Positions 1-6,687 of a stretch of 18,216 nt of DNA are shown one piece after another. The stretch is from RHKX01 sp964497825 (GTDB lineage: Bacteria; Actinomycetota; Thermoleophilia; Solirubrobacterales; 70-9), in assembly GCA_964497825.1 (NCBI GenBank), contig CAZCFA010000058.1, forward strand, positions 1 to 18,216, written 5' to 3'. A program made the translations under genes and the position numbers. The stretch's first letter is position 1. Each line of letters begins with the position of its first letter. Under the pieces are notes generated by a model. That model did no database searches. It saw nothing but the letters and a program-made list of their open reading frames with translations, and was not told where the DNA came from.

Positions 1-849
1 GCCGAGATGCTCAAGGGCGGCGTGATCATGGACGTCGTCACCGCCGAGCAGGCGCGCGTCGCCGAGGATGCGGGTGCGGTCGCGGTGATGGCGCTCGAGC
101 GCGTCCCCGCGGACATCCGCGCCGACGGCGGCGTCGCGCGGATGTCGAACCCGAGCATGATCGCCGAGATCCAGGAGGCGGTCAGCATCCCGGTGATGGC
201 GAAGGCGCGGATCGGCCACTTCGCCGAGGCCCAGGTCCTGCAGGCGCTCGAGGTCGACTACATCGACGAGTCCGAGGTGCTGACGCCCGCCGACGAGGCC
301 AACCACATCGACAAGCTCGGCTTCGACGTGCCGTTCGTCTGCGGCGCCACCAACCTCGGCGAGGCGCTGCGGCGGATCGGCGAGGGCGCGGCGATGATCC
401 GCTCCAAGGGCGAGGCCGGCACCGGCAACATCGTCGAGGCGGTCCGCCACCTGCGCGAGATCGTCGCCGGAATCCGCCGGCTGCAGACGCTCGACTCGGC
501 CGAGATCTACGCCGAGGCGAAGGAGCTGCGGGCGCCGCTCGACGTCGTCCGCGAGGTCGCCACGCTGGGCTGGCTGCCGGTGCCGCTGTTCTGCGCCGGC
601 GGCATCGCGACGCCCGCCGACGCGGCGCTGACGATGCAGCTCGGCGCCGAGGGCAACTTCGTCGGCTCTGGCATCTTCAAGTCCGAGCATCCCGAGCGCG
701 TCGCCAAGGCGGTGGTCGAGGCGACGACCCACTTCGAGGAGCCCGAGCGCGTCCTCGCCGCCTCCCGGGATCTCGGCGCGGCGATGCGCGGCGATGACAT
801 CGGCGAGCTCGCCGCCGAGGGCGAGCTGCTGCAGCAGCGCGGCTGGTAG
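1..849 (+). CDS. pdxS: Pyridoxal 5'-phosphate synthase, PdxS (lyase/synthase) subunit, 5' partial
   Basis: PdxS makes PLP from ribose 5-phosphate, glyceraldehyde 3-phosphate and ammonia supplied by PdxT, in the cytoplasm as part of a dodecameric complex. The reading frame is open from the window edge. Comparison with remembered PdxS proteins (about 294 aa) suggests only about 13 N-terminal residues are missing. Counting from the first visible Met (base 7), the family's catalytic Asp is D9 in IMDVV, the first Schiff-base lysine K66 in VMAKARIGHF, and the second lysine K134 in IRSKGEAGTGN; these match D24, K81 and K149 of Bacillus PdxS with a constant offset of 15. The conserved C-terminus ending QQRGW is intact. 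The TAG stop shares its G with the GTG start of pdxT, so the two subunits are translationally coupled. Identification is secure; promoter and true start lie outside the window. Confidence 0.97.
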   Translation, partial: AEMLKGGVIMDVVTAEQARVAEDAGAVAVMALERVPADIRADGGVARMSNPSMIAEIQEAVSIPVMAKARIGHFAEAQVLQALEVDYIDESEVLTPADEANHIDKLGFDVPFVCGATNLGEALRRIGEGAAMIRSKGEAGTGNIVEAVRHLREIVAGIRRLQTLDSAEIYAEAKELRAPLDVVREVATLGWLPVPLFCAGGIATPADAALTMQLGAEGNFVGSGIFKSEHPERVAKAVVEATTHFEEPERVLAASRDLGAAMRGDDIGELAAEGELLQQRGW

Positions 850-1460
850 TGGCGGCCGACGGCGGCCGCCCGGCGCTGCGGATCGGCGTCCTCGCCTCGC
901 AGGGAGACTTCGCTCGCCACGGCCGGATGCTGAGCGGGCTCGGCGCCGCGACCAGCGAGGTGCGAGAGCCGGCTGACCTGATCGGCCTCGACGGCCTCGT
1001 GATCCCCGGCGGCGAGAGCACGACGATCAGCAAGGCGATCGCGCGCGACGGCCTCGCCGAGGCGATCATCGCCCACGCCGGGGCGGGGCGGCCGGTGCTC
1101 GGCACCTGCGCCGGGATGATCGTCTGCGACGCCGAGCACCTCGGCCTGATCGACGCGGTCGCGCGCCGCAACGCGTTCGGCCGCCAGGCGCAGAGCTTCG
1201 AGGCGCCGCTGCGTTTCGAGGGGATCGGCGAGGAGCCAATCGAGGCGGTCTTCATCCGCGCCCCCTGGATCGAGTCGCACGGGCCCGGGGTCGAGGTGCT
1301 GGCGAGCTGGGACGGGCATCCGGTGGCGGTCCGGGACGGGAGCGTGCTGGCCTGCTCGTTCCACCCGGAGCTGACCGACGATCCGCGCGTGCACGCGCTG
1401 CTGATGGCGATGGCGACGACGGCGCGCGAGGGCGCCCCCAGCGGCGAGGCGCGGCGATGA
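849..1460 (+). CDS. pdxT: Pyridoxal 5'-phosphate synthase glutaminase subunit PdxT
   Basis: Class I glutamine amidotransferase that hydrolyses glutamine and channels ammonia to PdxS. The 203-residue product has the expected landmarks: IGVLASQGDF near the N-terminus, the oxyanion-region motif PGGESTT (53-59), the nucleophile C87 in GTCAGM, and the His-Glu pair H172/E174 in FHPELTDD. Length is typical for the family (about 190-200). The GTG start overlaps the pdxS TAG by one base, and the TGA stop overlaps the ATG of the next gene (ATGA), so pdxS, pdxT and the aminopeptidase are probably one transcript. A short extension (MAADGGRPAL) precedes the usual first strand; no better start lies downstream, and the overlap geometry supports this one. 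Confidence 0.96.
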   Translation: MAADGGRPALRIGVLASQGDFARHGRMLSGLGAATSEVREPADLIGLDGLVIPGGESTTISKAIARDGLAEAIIAHAGAGRPVLGTCAGMIVCDAEHLGLIDAVARRNAFGRQAQSFEAPLRFEGIGEEPIEAVFIRAPWIESHGPGVEVLASWDGHPVAVRDGSVLACSFHPELTDDPRVHALLMAMATTAREGAPSGEARR

Positions 1461-2560
1461 GGGACCCGCGGATCGACGGGCTCGCCCGGGTGCTGACCGA
1501 GTACTCACTCGAGCTGAAGCCGGGCCAGGTCTGCGCGATCGACGCGACGACGGCGGCCGAGCCGCTGGTCAAGGCGCTGTACGAGTCGGTGCTCGCGGCC
1601 GGCGCCAACCCGATCGTGCTGCTCGCCTTCGACGGCCAGCAGGCGAGCTTCTTCGAGCACGCATCGGATGCGCAGATCGAGTGGATCTCACCGGTCGAGG
1701 ACTGGGTGATGAACAACGGCGACGCCCGGATCAAGGTCCTCTCCGACACCAACACCAAGGAGCTGTCGGCGGTGCCGCCGGACCGCCAGCAACGGCGCCA
1801 GCGCTCGCGCAGCGAGCTGATGCAGCGGATGATGGAGCGCAGCGCCGCGGGCGAGCTGCGCTGGAACGTGACGATGTTCCCGACCGACGCCTACGCCGCG
1901 GGAGCGTCGATGAGCCGGGCTGCCTTCGAGGACTTCCTCTACCGCGCCTGCCTCCTCGACCAGCCCGACCCGGTCGCCGCCTGGCGGCGGGCGTCGGAGC
2001 AGACCAGGCGGCTCACCGACTGGATCGACGGCCGCGAGGAGGTGGTGATCGAGGGACCGGGGACGAAGCTGAAGCTGAACGTCGCCGGCCGCACGTTCGT
2101 CGCCGCCGACGGCCGGTACAACATGCCCGACGGCGAGTTCTTCACCGGCCCGGTCGAGGACTCGGCCAGCGGCGAGATCAGCTTCCACCTGCCGGCCACC
2201 TATCAGGGCCGCGAGGTGAGCGGGGTGCGGCTGCGCTTCGAGGACGGCCGGGTCGTCGACGCGACCGCCGAGCGCGGCGAGGACTTCCTGGTCTCGACCC
2301 TCGACACCGACGCCGGGGCGCGGTCGCTGGGCGAGCTCGGGATCGGCACCAACTTCGGGATCGCCGCCGGCACCGGCGAGATCCTGCTCGACGAGAAGAT
2401 CGGCGGCACCGTCCACCTCGCGGTCGGCGCCAGCTACCCGGAGACCGGCGGCGTCAACGAGTCCGCGGTCCACTGGGACATGATCTGCGATCTGCGACGC
2501 GGCGGCTCGGTGATCGTCGACGGCGAGGTCCTGCAGCGCGACGGCGAGTTCGTCGTCTGA
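1457..2560 (+). CDS. M29-family metallo-aminopeptidase (AmpS/thermophilic aminopeptidase type)
   Basis: Predicted cytoplasmic dinuclear-metal aminopeptidase of peptidase family M29, which removes N-terminal residues from peptides; 367 aa, slightly shorter than the usual 400-415. The N-terminal part (about 1-190) matches the family's first domain, including AEPLVKALYESVLAAGANP. The C-terminal catalytic part carries the likely metal ligands in family order: E227 (PDGEFFTGP), E293 (LGELGIGTN), H320 (TVHLAVG), Y327 (ASYPE) and the HxD pair H339/D341 (SAVHWDMICD). It starts at an ATG inside the pdxT stop (ATGA), so it is translated with the PLP synthase genes. A link to vitamin B6 is not evident; this may be co-expression only. 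Family assignment is firm; the physiological substrate is unknown. Confidence 0.9.
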   Translation: MRDPRIDGLARVLTEYSLELKPGQVCAIDATTAAEPLVKALYESVLAAGANPIVLLAFDGQQASFFEHASDAQIEWISPVEDWVMNNGDARIKVLSDTNTKELSAVPPDRQQRRQRSRSELMQRMMERSAAGELRWNVTMFPTDAYAAGASMSRAAFEDFLYRACLLDQPDPVAAWRRASEQTRRLTDWIDGREEVVIEGPGTKLKLNVAGRTFVAADGRYNMPDGEFFTGPVEDSASGEISFHLPATYQGREVSGVRLRFEDGRVVDATAERGEDFLVSTLDTDAGARSLGELGIGTNFGIAAGTGEILLDEKIGGTVHLAVGASYPETGGVNESAVHWDMICDLRRGGSVIVDGEVLQRDGEFVV

Positions 2561-2694
2561 GCCGCGGCCGCCGGAGCCCGAAGCGTGGGCGGTCCCGACG
2601 ATGGGCAGCCCGGCACCGCCGGGCGGCGCCGCCGTGCAAGCCCGCAACCGCCAGAGCCCACCTCCCCGCCGCCACGACGTAGAGGAACTATTTA

Positions 2695-2870
2695 GGCGTC
2701 GAAGGCGCGCGGGCGCGCAACTTTCGCCCCGGTCGGCTGTCTAAGCGAACGAGTCCTGATCCGCACCACCTGGTCGCTTGCGGGAGCGCGACGGGGGATC
2801 TAGCGGAATCGATGGACCCTTGACGAGGACCGGGTCTCGATCCCCCCGTAGGCCCGGTCCTCGTCTGCTT
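2695..2870 (+). ncRNA. Candidate structured RNA (stand-alone sRNA or leader switch) upstream of yebC
   Basis: The 338-bp gap between the aminopeptidase and yebC has no convincing ORF but contains dense, mutually compatible and competing helices. Hairpin 1 spans 2695-2728: GGCG 2695-2698 with CGCC 2725-2728, GAAG 2701-2704 with CUUU 2721-2724, and an inner GC stem 2705-2709/2714-2718. A middle helix pairs 2743-2748 with 2774-2779. Helix P1 pairs 2791-2800 with 2839-2849 (10 bp, one bulged C) and encloses P2, 2814-2819 with 2832-2837. These exclude a 3' hairpin, 2822-2837 with 2850-2865, whose loop holds six cytosines. An AT-rich box AACTAT (2686-2691) could be its -10 element. Actinobacterial 6C RNA also has C6-containing loops, but only one such loop is seen here, so that identity is a guess. 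Boundaries are approximate. Confidence 0.5.
2822..2865 (+). terminator. Strong 16-bp hairpin with C6 loop, probable terminator
   Basis: Arms 2822-2837 and 2850-2865 pair over 16 bp with a single G-U pair; 13 bp are perfect (GACGAGGACCGGG with CCCGGTCCTCGTC). The 12-nt loop contains CCCCCC (2842-2847). The 3' flank TGCTTCTC is only moderately U-rich, as is common in very GC-rich genomes. It lies 21 nt before the yebC -10 box and so separates upstream transcription from yebC. Confidence 0.65.
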
Positions 2871-2885
2871 CTCGCGGCCCGGCCC

Positions 2886-2891
2886 TAAACT
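2886..2891 (+). promoter_or_regulatory. TAAACT -10 box of a probable leaderless yebC transcript
   Basis: TAAACT fits the TANNNT actinobacterial -10 pattern. Exactly 7 nt separate it from the ATG at 2899, which would place +1 on or next to the A of the start codon. No Shine-Dalgarno sequence is visible between them. No TTGACA-like -35 is obvious at the expected distance. Confidence 0.6.
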
Positions 2892-2898
2892 CGCGGCC

Positions 2899-3648
2899 AT
2901 GTCGGGTCACTCGAAGTGGTCGTCGATCAAGCACAAGAAGGGCGCCGCCGACGCCAGGCGCGGCAAGCTGTTCACCAAGCTCGCGCGTGCGATCACCGTC
3001 GCCGCCCGTGAGGGCGGCGGCAATCCGGAGGGCAACGCGACCCTGGCGAACGCGATCCAGAAGGCCCGGGACGAGTCGATGCCGAAGGACAACATCCAGC
3101 GGGCGATCGACCGCGGTACCGGCGAGGGCTCCGACGGCGCCGCGATCGAGCGGATCCTCTACGAGGGCTACGGGCCCGGCGGCACGGCGCTGATGGTCGA
3201 CGCGCTCAGCGACAACCGCAACCGCACCGGCTCGGAGGTCCGCCACATCTTCGACCGCCACGGCGGCAACCTCGGCGAGCCGAACTCGGTCGCCTGGCAG
3301 TTCAGCAAGCGCGGCGTGATCGTGCTCGACGGCCGGCGCTACGACGATGACGACCTGATCGTCGCGATCGACGCCGGCGCCGAGGACGTCGACGCCGACG
3401 GCGACGTGGTCCGCGTGCTCACCGACCCCGGCGATCTGACCGCGGTGCGCTCGGCGCTCGAGCGGGGCGGGGTCGAGATCGAGTCCGCCGACGTGATCAT
3501 GGACCCGACGAACACGGTCGAGGTCGACGAGGCCGACGCGCGCAAGCTGCTGAAGCTGATCGACGCGCTCGAGGACCACGACGACGTCGACGCCGTCCAC
3601 GCCAACTTCGACATCTCCGACGAGCTGATCGAGCGGGCGCTGGGCTGA
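2899..3648 (+). CDS. yebC: YebC/PmpR/TACO1-family protein
   Basis: A 249-aa YebC-family protein, the normal family length. The start MSGHSKWSSIKHKKGAADARRG is the family's hallmark N-terminus, followed by KLFTKLARAITVAAREGG, and the later GYGPGG and NLGEPNSVAW segments are also conserved. The family was first described as transcriptional regulators (PmpR). Later work on bacterial YebC and mitochondrial TACO1 points to helping translation at difficult (for example polyproline) stretches; which applies here cannot be seen from sequence. Placement next to ruvC is conserved in many bacteria. The start is fixed by the conserved first residues and by the leaderless-type -10 box. A 211-bp gap separates it from ruvC, so ruvC may have its own promoter. 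Confidence 0.96.
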   Translation: MSGHSKWSSIKHKKGAADARRGKLFTKLARAITVAAREGGGNPEGNATLANAIQKARDESMPKDNIQRAIDRGTGEGSDGAAIERILYEGYGPGGTALMVDALSDNRNRTGSEVRHIFDRHGGNLGEPNSVAWQFSKRGVIVLDGRRYDDDDLIVAIDAGAEDVDADGDVVRVLTDPGDLTAVRSALERGGVEIESADVIMDPTNTVEVDEADARKLLKLIDALEDHDDVDAVHANFDISDELIERALG

Positions 3649-3664
3649 GCGCCGGCGGCGGCGC
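3649..3664 (+). terminator. Short GC hairpin directly after the yebC stop
   Basis: GCGCCG (3649-3654) pairs with CGGCGC (3659-3664) around a 4-nt loop, immediately after the TGA, and is followed by TTCG. The stem is only 6 bp and there is no U-tract, so terminator function is uncertain. The rest of the gap to ruvC (3665-3838) shows no gene; TTGACC at 3755-3760 resembles a -35 but has no matching -10 at the usual spacing. Confidence 0.3.
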
Positions 3665-3838
3665 TTCGCAAAGACGGCACGAGCTGCGTGGCGGCGCGCC
3701 GCACCGGACAAGCGCACCGCCCGCGCCGACGAGCACCGTGGCCGACGCTGGGCTTTGACCACCCGGCGTGACAAGGAGCCCTGCGTCTGCGATCGCGCCC
3801 GGGTCGTAATCGCGGCCGCCCGGGAAGGCATCCGACCC

Positions 3839-3860
3839 TCGGGGGAGAATCCCTCCCCGA
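3839..3860 (+). promoter_or_regulatory. Hairpin abutting the ruvC start codon
   Basis: TCGGGG (3839-3844) can pair with CCCCGA (3855-3860), putting the A of the ruvC ATG (3860) into the stem. A shifted register pairs GGGGAG (3842-3847) with CTCCCC (3853-3858). Either would occlude the start region and the G-rich stretch that could serve as ribosome binding site. It may modulate RuvC translation, or be chance in a GC-rich context. Confidence 0.35.
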
Positions 3861-4399
3861 TGCGGATCGTGATGGGCATCGATCCAGGCTTGGCGAATAC
3901 CGGGTTCGGCGTCGTCCGGGTCGCGGGCTCGCGGATGAGCGCGATCGACGGCGGCACGATCGAGGCGCCCGCCGACGCCGCCCCGGAGCGGCGGCTGCGG
4001 ACGATCCACGAGTCGCTGGCGGAGCTGATCGAGTGGCACGAGCCCGAGTCGGTCGCGCTCGAGAGCCTCTACTTCGGCCGGAACGTGCGCTCGGCGCTGG
4101 CCGTCGGCCAGGCCCGCGGCGTGATCATGCTGGCCGCCGCCGAGCGCGGCCTCGGCTGCTTCGACTACACGCCGCAGGCGGTCAAGCTCGCCGTCTGCGG
4201 CAACGGCGCCGCCGGCAAGGAGCAGGTCAAGCACATGGTCGGCGTCCTGCTCGGGCTGCCCTGCGAGCCGCCCTCCGATCACGCCGCCGACGCGCTCGCC
4301 GTTGCCGTCTGCCACGCCGCCTACCTGCAGGGCGCGAGCGCGCTCGACCCGGTCGCGGCGGGGGTCGCCGCCGCAGCGCCCGAGGTGGCCGCCTCTTGA
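3860..4399 (+). CDS. ruvC: Holliday junction resolvase RuvC
   Basis: Endodeoxyribonuclease that resolves Holliday junctions with RuvAB; 179 aa, typical. The start is placed at ATG 3860 because MRIVMGIDPGLANTGFG aligns with the normal RuvC N-terminus; the frame stays open upstream to 3755 but without conserved sequence. Active-site acidic residues appear in order: D8 (GIDPG), E68 (ALESLYFGRN), then DHAADALA giving H141 and D144. The His in the third position matches the D/E/H/D arrangement known for Thermus RuvC rather than the all-acidic E. coli set. The C-terminus ends in an Ala-rich tail of about 25 residues. The stop TGA lies within the TTG start of ruvA (TTGA), so translation is coupled. 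Confidence 0.96.
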   Translation: MRIVMGIDPGLANTGFGVVRVAGSRMSAIDGGTIEAPADAAPERRLRTIHESLAELIEWHEPESVALESLYFGRNVRSALAVGQARGVIMLAAAERGLGCFDYTPQAVKLAVCGNGAAGKEQVKHMVGVLLGLPCEPPSDHAADALAVAVCHAAYLQGASALDPVAAGVAAAAPEVAAS

Positions 4400-4983
4400 T
4401 CGCCGCGGTCAGCGGCGAGGTCCTCTGCCGGCGCCCCGATCACGTCATCGTCGACGCGGCCGGGGTCGGCTACCGGCTCGCGGTCTCGACCGAGACGCTG
4501 CGCGCGGTGCCGGCGGTCGGCAAGCGCGTCTCCCTGCACGCCCACCTGATCGCCCGCGACGACGCGCTCGCCCTCTACGGCTTCGCGACCGAGGAGGAGC
4601 GCGAGCTGTTCCTGTCGCTGATCTCGGTCTCCGGGGTCGGCCCCAAGGTCGGCCTCGCGGCGCTCTCGGGCGGCGCGGTCCCCGAGCTCCTGCGGGCGAT
4701 CGCGGCCGGCGACGCGAAGCGCTTCCAGGCGGTGCCGGGGATCGGCAAGCGGACCGCGGAGCGGATCATCGTCGAGCTGCGCGAGCGCGTCGCCGACCGG
4801 CTCGAGCAGGAGGTCGTCGCGACCGCCGACGCCGCCGCCGGCCCGCGGGCCGAGGCCCGCGACGGCCTGATCGGGCTCGGCTACTCGCCGCCGGAGGTCG
4901 AGTGGCTGCTCGACGCGGCCGCCGGCGACAGCGCCGAGGAGCTGGTCGCCTCGGCGCTGCGCCAGGGCCGCGCCGCCGCCTGA
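4396..4983 (+). CDS. ruvA: Holliday junction branch-migration protein RuvA
   Basis: RuvA binds four-way junctions as a tetramer and loads the RuvB motor. The 195-aa product shows the three-domain plan: an N-terminal OB fold (1-63, ending ALALYGF), tandem helix-hairpin-helix motifs (SVSGVGPKVGLAAL at 78-90 and AVPGIGKRTAERIIVEL at 112-128), a flexible Ala-rich linker (about 136-153) and the C-terminal RuvB-binding domain III (156-191, GLIGLGYSPPEVEWLL). The start is TTG at 4396, overlapping the ruvC TGA: no ATG or GTG is available, and translation from this TTG gives MIAAVSGEVL, the standard RuvA opening. Nineteen bases separate its stop from ruvB. Confidence 0.95.
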   Translation: MIAAVSGEVLCRRPDHVIVDAAGVGYRLAVSTETLRAVPAVGKRVSLHAHLIARDDALALYGFATEEERELFLSLISVSGVGPKVGLAALSGGAVPELLRAIAAGDAKRFQAVPGIGKRTAERIIVELRERVADRLEQEVVATADAAAGPRAEARDGLIGLGYSPPEVEWLLDAAAGDSAEELVASALRQGRAAA

Positions 4984-5002
4984 GGGGTGACAATCGGAAG
5001 CG

Positions 5003-6076
5003 ATGGCGATCGAGCGCATCCCACTTGACGAGTCGGCCCGGCGCGAGCCCGGTGGCGAAGCCGAGCCGCGGATCGCCGACGCGCGGATCGAGCGCGGCGA
5101 GGAGGAGCTCGATCGCAGCCTGCGCCCGGCGAAGCTCGGCGACTTCGTCAACCAGCGCCAGGTGACCGACCAGCTCGGGGTCTTCATCGAGGCGGCGCGG
5201 CGCCGGGGCGAGGCGCTCGACCACGTCCTGCTCGCGGGGCCGCCCGGGCTCGGCAAGACCTCGCTCGCCCACATCATCGCCGCCGAGCTCGGCGTCGCGA
5301 TGGTTCAGACCGCGGGGCCGGCGCTCGAGCGCAAGGGCGACATCGCCAGCTTCCTGACCACGCTCGAGCCCGGCAGCGTCTTCTTCGTCGACGAGATCCA
5401 CCGGCTCAACCGGGCGATCGAGGAGACCCTCTACCCGGCGATGGAGGACCGCAAGCTCCCGGTCGTGCTCGGCCAGGGCGCCGGCGCCCGCACCGTCGAG
5501 CTCGAGCTGCCCGCCTTCACGCTGGTCGGCGCGACGACGCGATCGGGGCTGCTCTCGACGCCGCTGCGCGACCGCTTCGGCGTCAGCCACCGGCTCGAGC
5601 ACTACGAGGCCGCCGACCTCGGCCGGATCGTCGAGCGCTCGGCGCGGATCCTCGGCGTCGAGATCGAGCCGACCGGAACGCTCGCGATCGCCTCGCGCTC
5701 GCGCGGCACGCCGCGGGTCGCAAACCGCCTGCTGAAGCGGGTCCGCGACTACGCCGAGGTCCGCGGCGAGGGCGTGATCAGCGACGAGATCGCCGCCGCG
5801 GCGCTGGCGATGCTCGAGGTCGACGAGAGCGGGCTCGACCGCCACGACCGCCTGATCCTCGACGCGATCGCGGTCAAGTTCTCCGGCGGCCCGGTCGGCC
5901 TCTCGACGCTCGCCGCCGCCGTCGACGAGGAGCCCGACACGATCGAGGACGTCTACGAGCCGTTCCTGCTCCAGCAGGGCCTGATCAAGCGCACGCCGCG
6001 CGGCCGCGTCGCCACCGAGCGCGGCTTCGGGCACCTCGGCCTGCCGCTGCCCAGCGGCCACGCGAGCCTGTTCTGA
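5003..6076 (+). CDS. ruvB: Holliday junction branch-migration ATPase RuvB
   Basis: Hexameric AAA+ motor that drives branch migration with RuvA; 357 aa. Visible motifs: Walker A GPPGLGKT (79-86), Walker B VFFVDE (126-131), sensor I GATTR (176-180), the arginine-finger region LRDRFG (188-193), and the C-terminal winged helix including LLQQGLIKRTPRGR. An N-terminal extension of about 35 charged residues precedes the conserved RPAKLGDFVNQ. The ATG at 5003 follows ruvA by 19 nt. GAGGGGTGA upstream could act as a ribosome site at long spacing; GACAAT (4989-4994), 8 nt before the ATG, also resembles a -10 box, so an internal leaderless start is possible though weakly supported. No odd residues were seen. 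Confidence 0.97.
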   Translation: MAIERIPLDESARREPGGEAEPRIADARIERGEEELDRSLRPAKLGDFVNQRQVTDQLGVFIEAARRRGEALDHVLLAGPPGLGKTSLAHIIAAELGVAMVQTAGPALERKGDIASFLTTLEPGSVFFVDEIHRLNRAIEETLYPAMEDRKLPVVLGQGAGARTVELELPAFTLVGATTRSGLLSTPLRDRFGVSHRLEHYEAADLGRIVERSARILGVEIEPTGTLAIASRSRGTPRVANRLLKRVRDYAEVRGEGVISDEIAAAALAMLEVDESGLDRHDRLILDAIAVKFSGGPVGLSTLAAAVDEEPDTIEDVYEPFLLQQGLIKRTPRGRVATERGFGHLGLPLPSGHASLF

Positions 6077-6125
6077 GCCCGCCCGGCGCCCAGCCCCGGC
6101 GGTGCTTGGCCCCGACCGCGAATCG

Positions 6126-6150
6126 CGGCCCGCGGATCGGCCGCGGGCCG
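6126..6150 (+). terminator. Perfect 10-bp GC hairpin downstream of ruvB
   Basis: CGGCCCGCGG (6126-6135) pairs perfectly with CCGCGGGCCG (6141-6150) around the loop ATCGG. It lies about 50 nt after the ruvB stop and ahead of a new -10 box, so it plausibly marks the end of the ruv transcript, although no U-tract follows. Confidence 0.5.
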
Positions 6151-6183
6151 GGGCGACCGTGCGGGTGCGCCGGGCCGATTCAC

Positions 6184-6189
6184 TAGCCT
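6184..6189 (+). promoter_or_regulatory. TAGCCT -10 box of a probable leaderless transcript
   Basis: TAGCCT fits TANNNT and stands exactly 7 nt before the GTG at 6197, the same spacing as the yebC box at 2886. No Shine-Dalgarno sequence is visible between box and start. It sits downstream of the ruvB hairpin and would begin the zinc-ribbon/secDF transcript. Confidence 0.55.
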
Positions 6190-6196
6190 TCGCGCG

Positions 6197-6670
6197 GTGC
6201 CCTTCTTCATCTGTCCAAGCTGCGGCAACCGGGTCCAGAGCGCCGAGCGAACCGCCGGGCTCTCGGGCCGCCCGAAGGGCTGCTCGAAGTGCGGCTTCGG
6301 GTTCATGTTCGAGCTTCTCGACGACTACTACCCGGCGCCCGACGCGGCCTTCTTCACCTGCGACGGGCTCGGCCGCGTGCTCGACGTCGGCCGCGGCGGC
6401 TTCGAGCTGACCGGGCTCACCGACGAGGACGTGATCGGCCGCCCGGTCAAGGACGTCCTCGGCCTCGAGTGGATCGACGCGGGCGCCGGCGGCGGCGACG
6501 GCGGCAGCGTCGCCGACCCGATCGAGACGACGCTCGAGTGGGGCGTTCGCTCGCTCGGCAAGCGGGTCGCGGTCCGCGCCGAGGGCGATCTGCCGGCGCA
6601 GGCGGTCGCCGACGTCTTCCCCGCCTATGACGACGACGGCGGGATGCTGCTCGTCCTCACGCCCGAGTAG
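6197..6670 (+). CDS. Small zinc-ribbon protein with PAS-like domain, unknown function
   Basis: Soluble 157-aa protein. Residues 1-35 form a zinc-ribbon-like unit with two knuckles, CPSC (C6, C9) and CSKC (C29, C32). Residues about 48-157 resemble a PAS sensory fold: FFTCDGLGRVLDVGRGGFEL, then TGLTDEDVIGRPVKDVLGLEW, then a glycine-rich loop, then terminal strands ending GGMLLVLTPE. No effector domain (kinase, GGDEF, HTH) is attached. The GTG start is chosen because MPFFICPSCGNR begins directly at the zinc knuckle and a -10 box lies 7 nt upstream. It occupies the place between ruvB and secD where many bacteria carry yajC, but it has no membrane segment and is not YajC. Function not recognised; a redox or ligand sensor, or a nucleic-acid or protein-binding adaptor, are guesses. 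Confidence 0.75.
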   Translation: MPFFICPSCGNRVQSAERTAGLSGRPKGCSKCGFGFMFELLDDYYPAPDAAFFTCDGLGRVLDVGRGGFELTGLTDEDVIGRPVKDVLGLEWIDAGAGGGDGGSVADPIETTLEWGVRSLGKRVAVRAEGDLPAQAVADVFPAYDDDGGMLLVLTPE

Positions 6671-6687
6671 CGTCCCGGGGCTTCCGA

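Noticed and set aside
2791..2865. TPP riboswitch (ACGGGG, then ACCCTTGA, then CCCGTAGG)
   Set aside because: Lacks the conserved CTGAGA thi box and the required helix order; no thiamine gene follows.
2561..2898. tRNA, SRP RNA or tmRNA gene
   Set aside because: No cloverleaf with TTCGA arm, no SRP GGAA tetraloop domain and no tmRNA ends could be found.
3755..3859. Upstream extension of ruvC
   Set aside because: The frame is open but the translated sequence lacks RuvC similarity; the normal N-terminus begins at ATG 3860.
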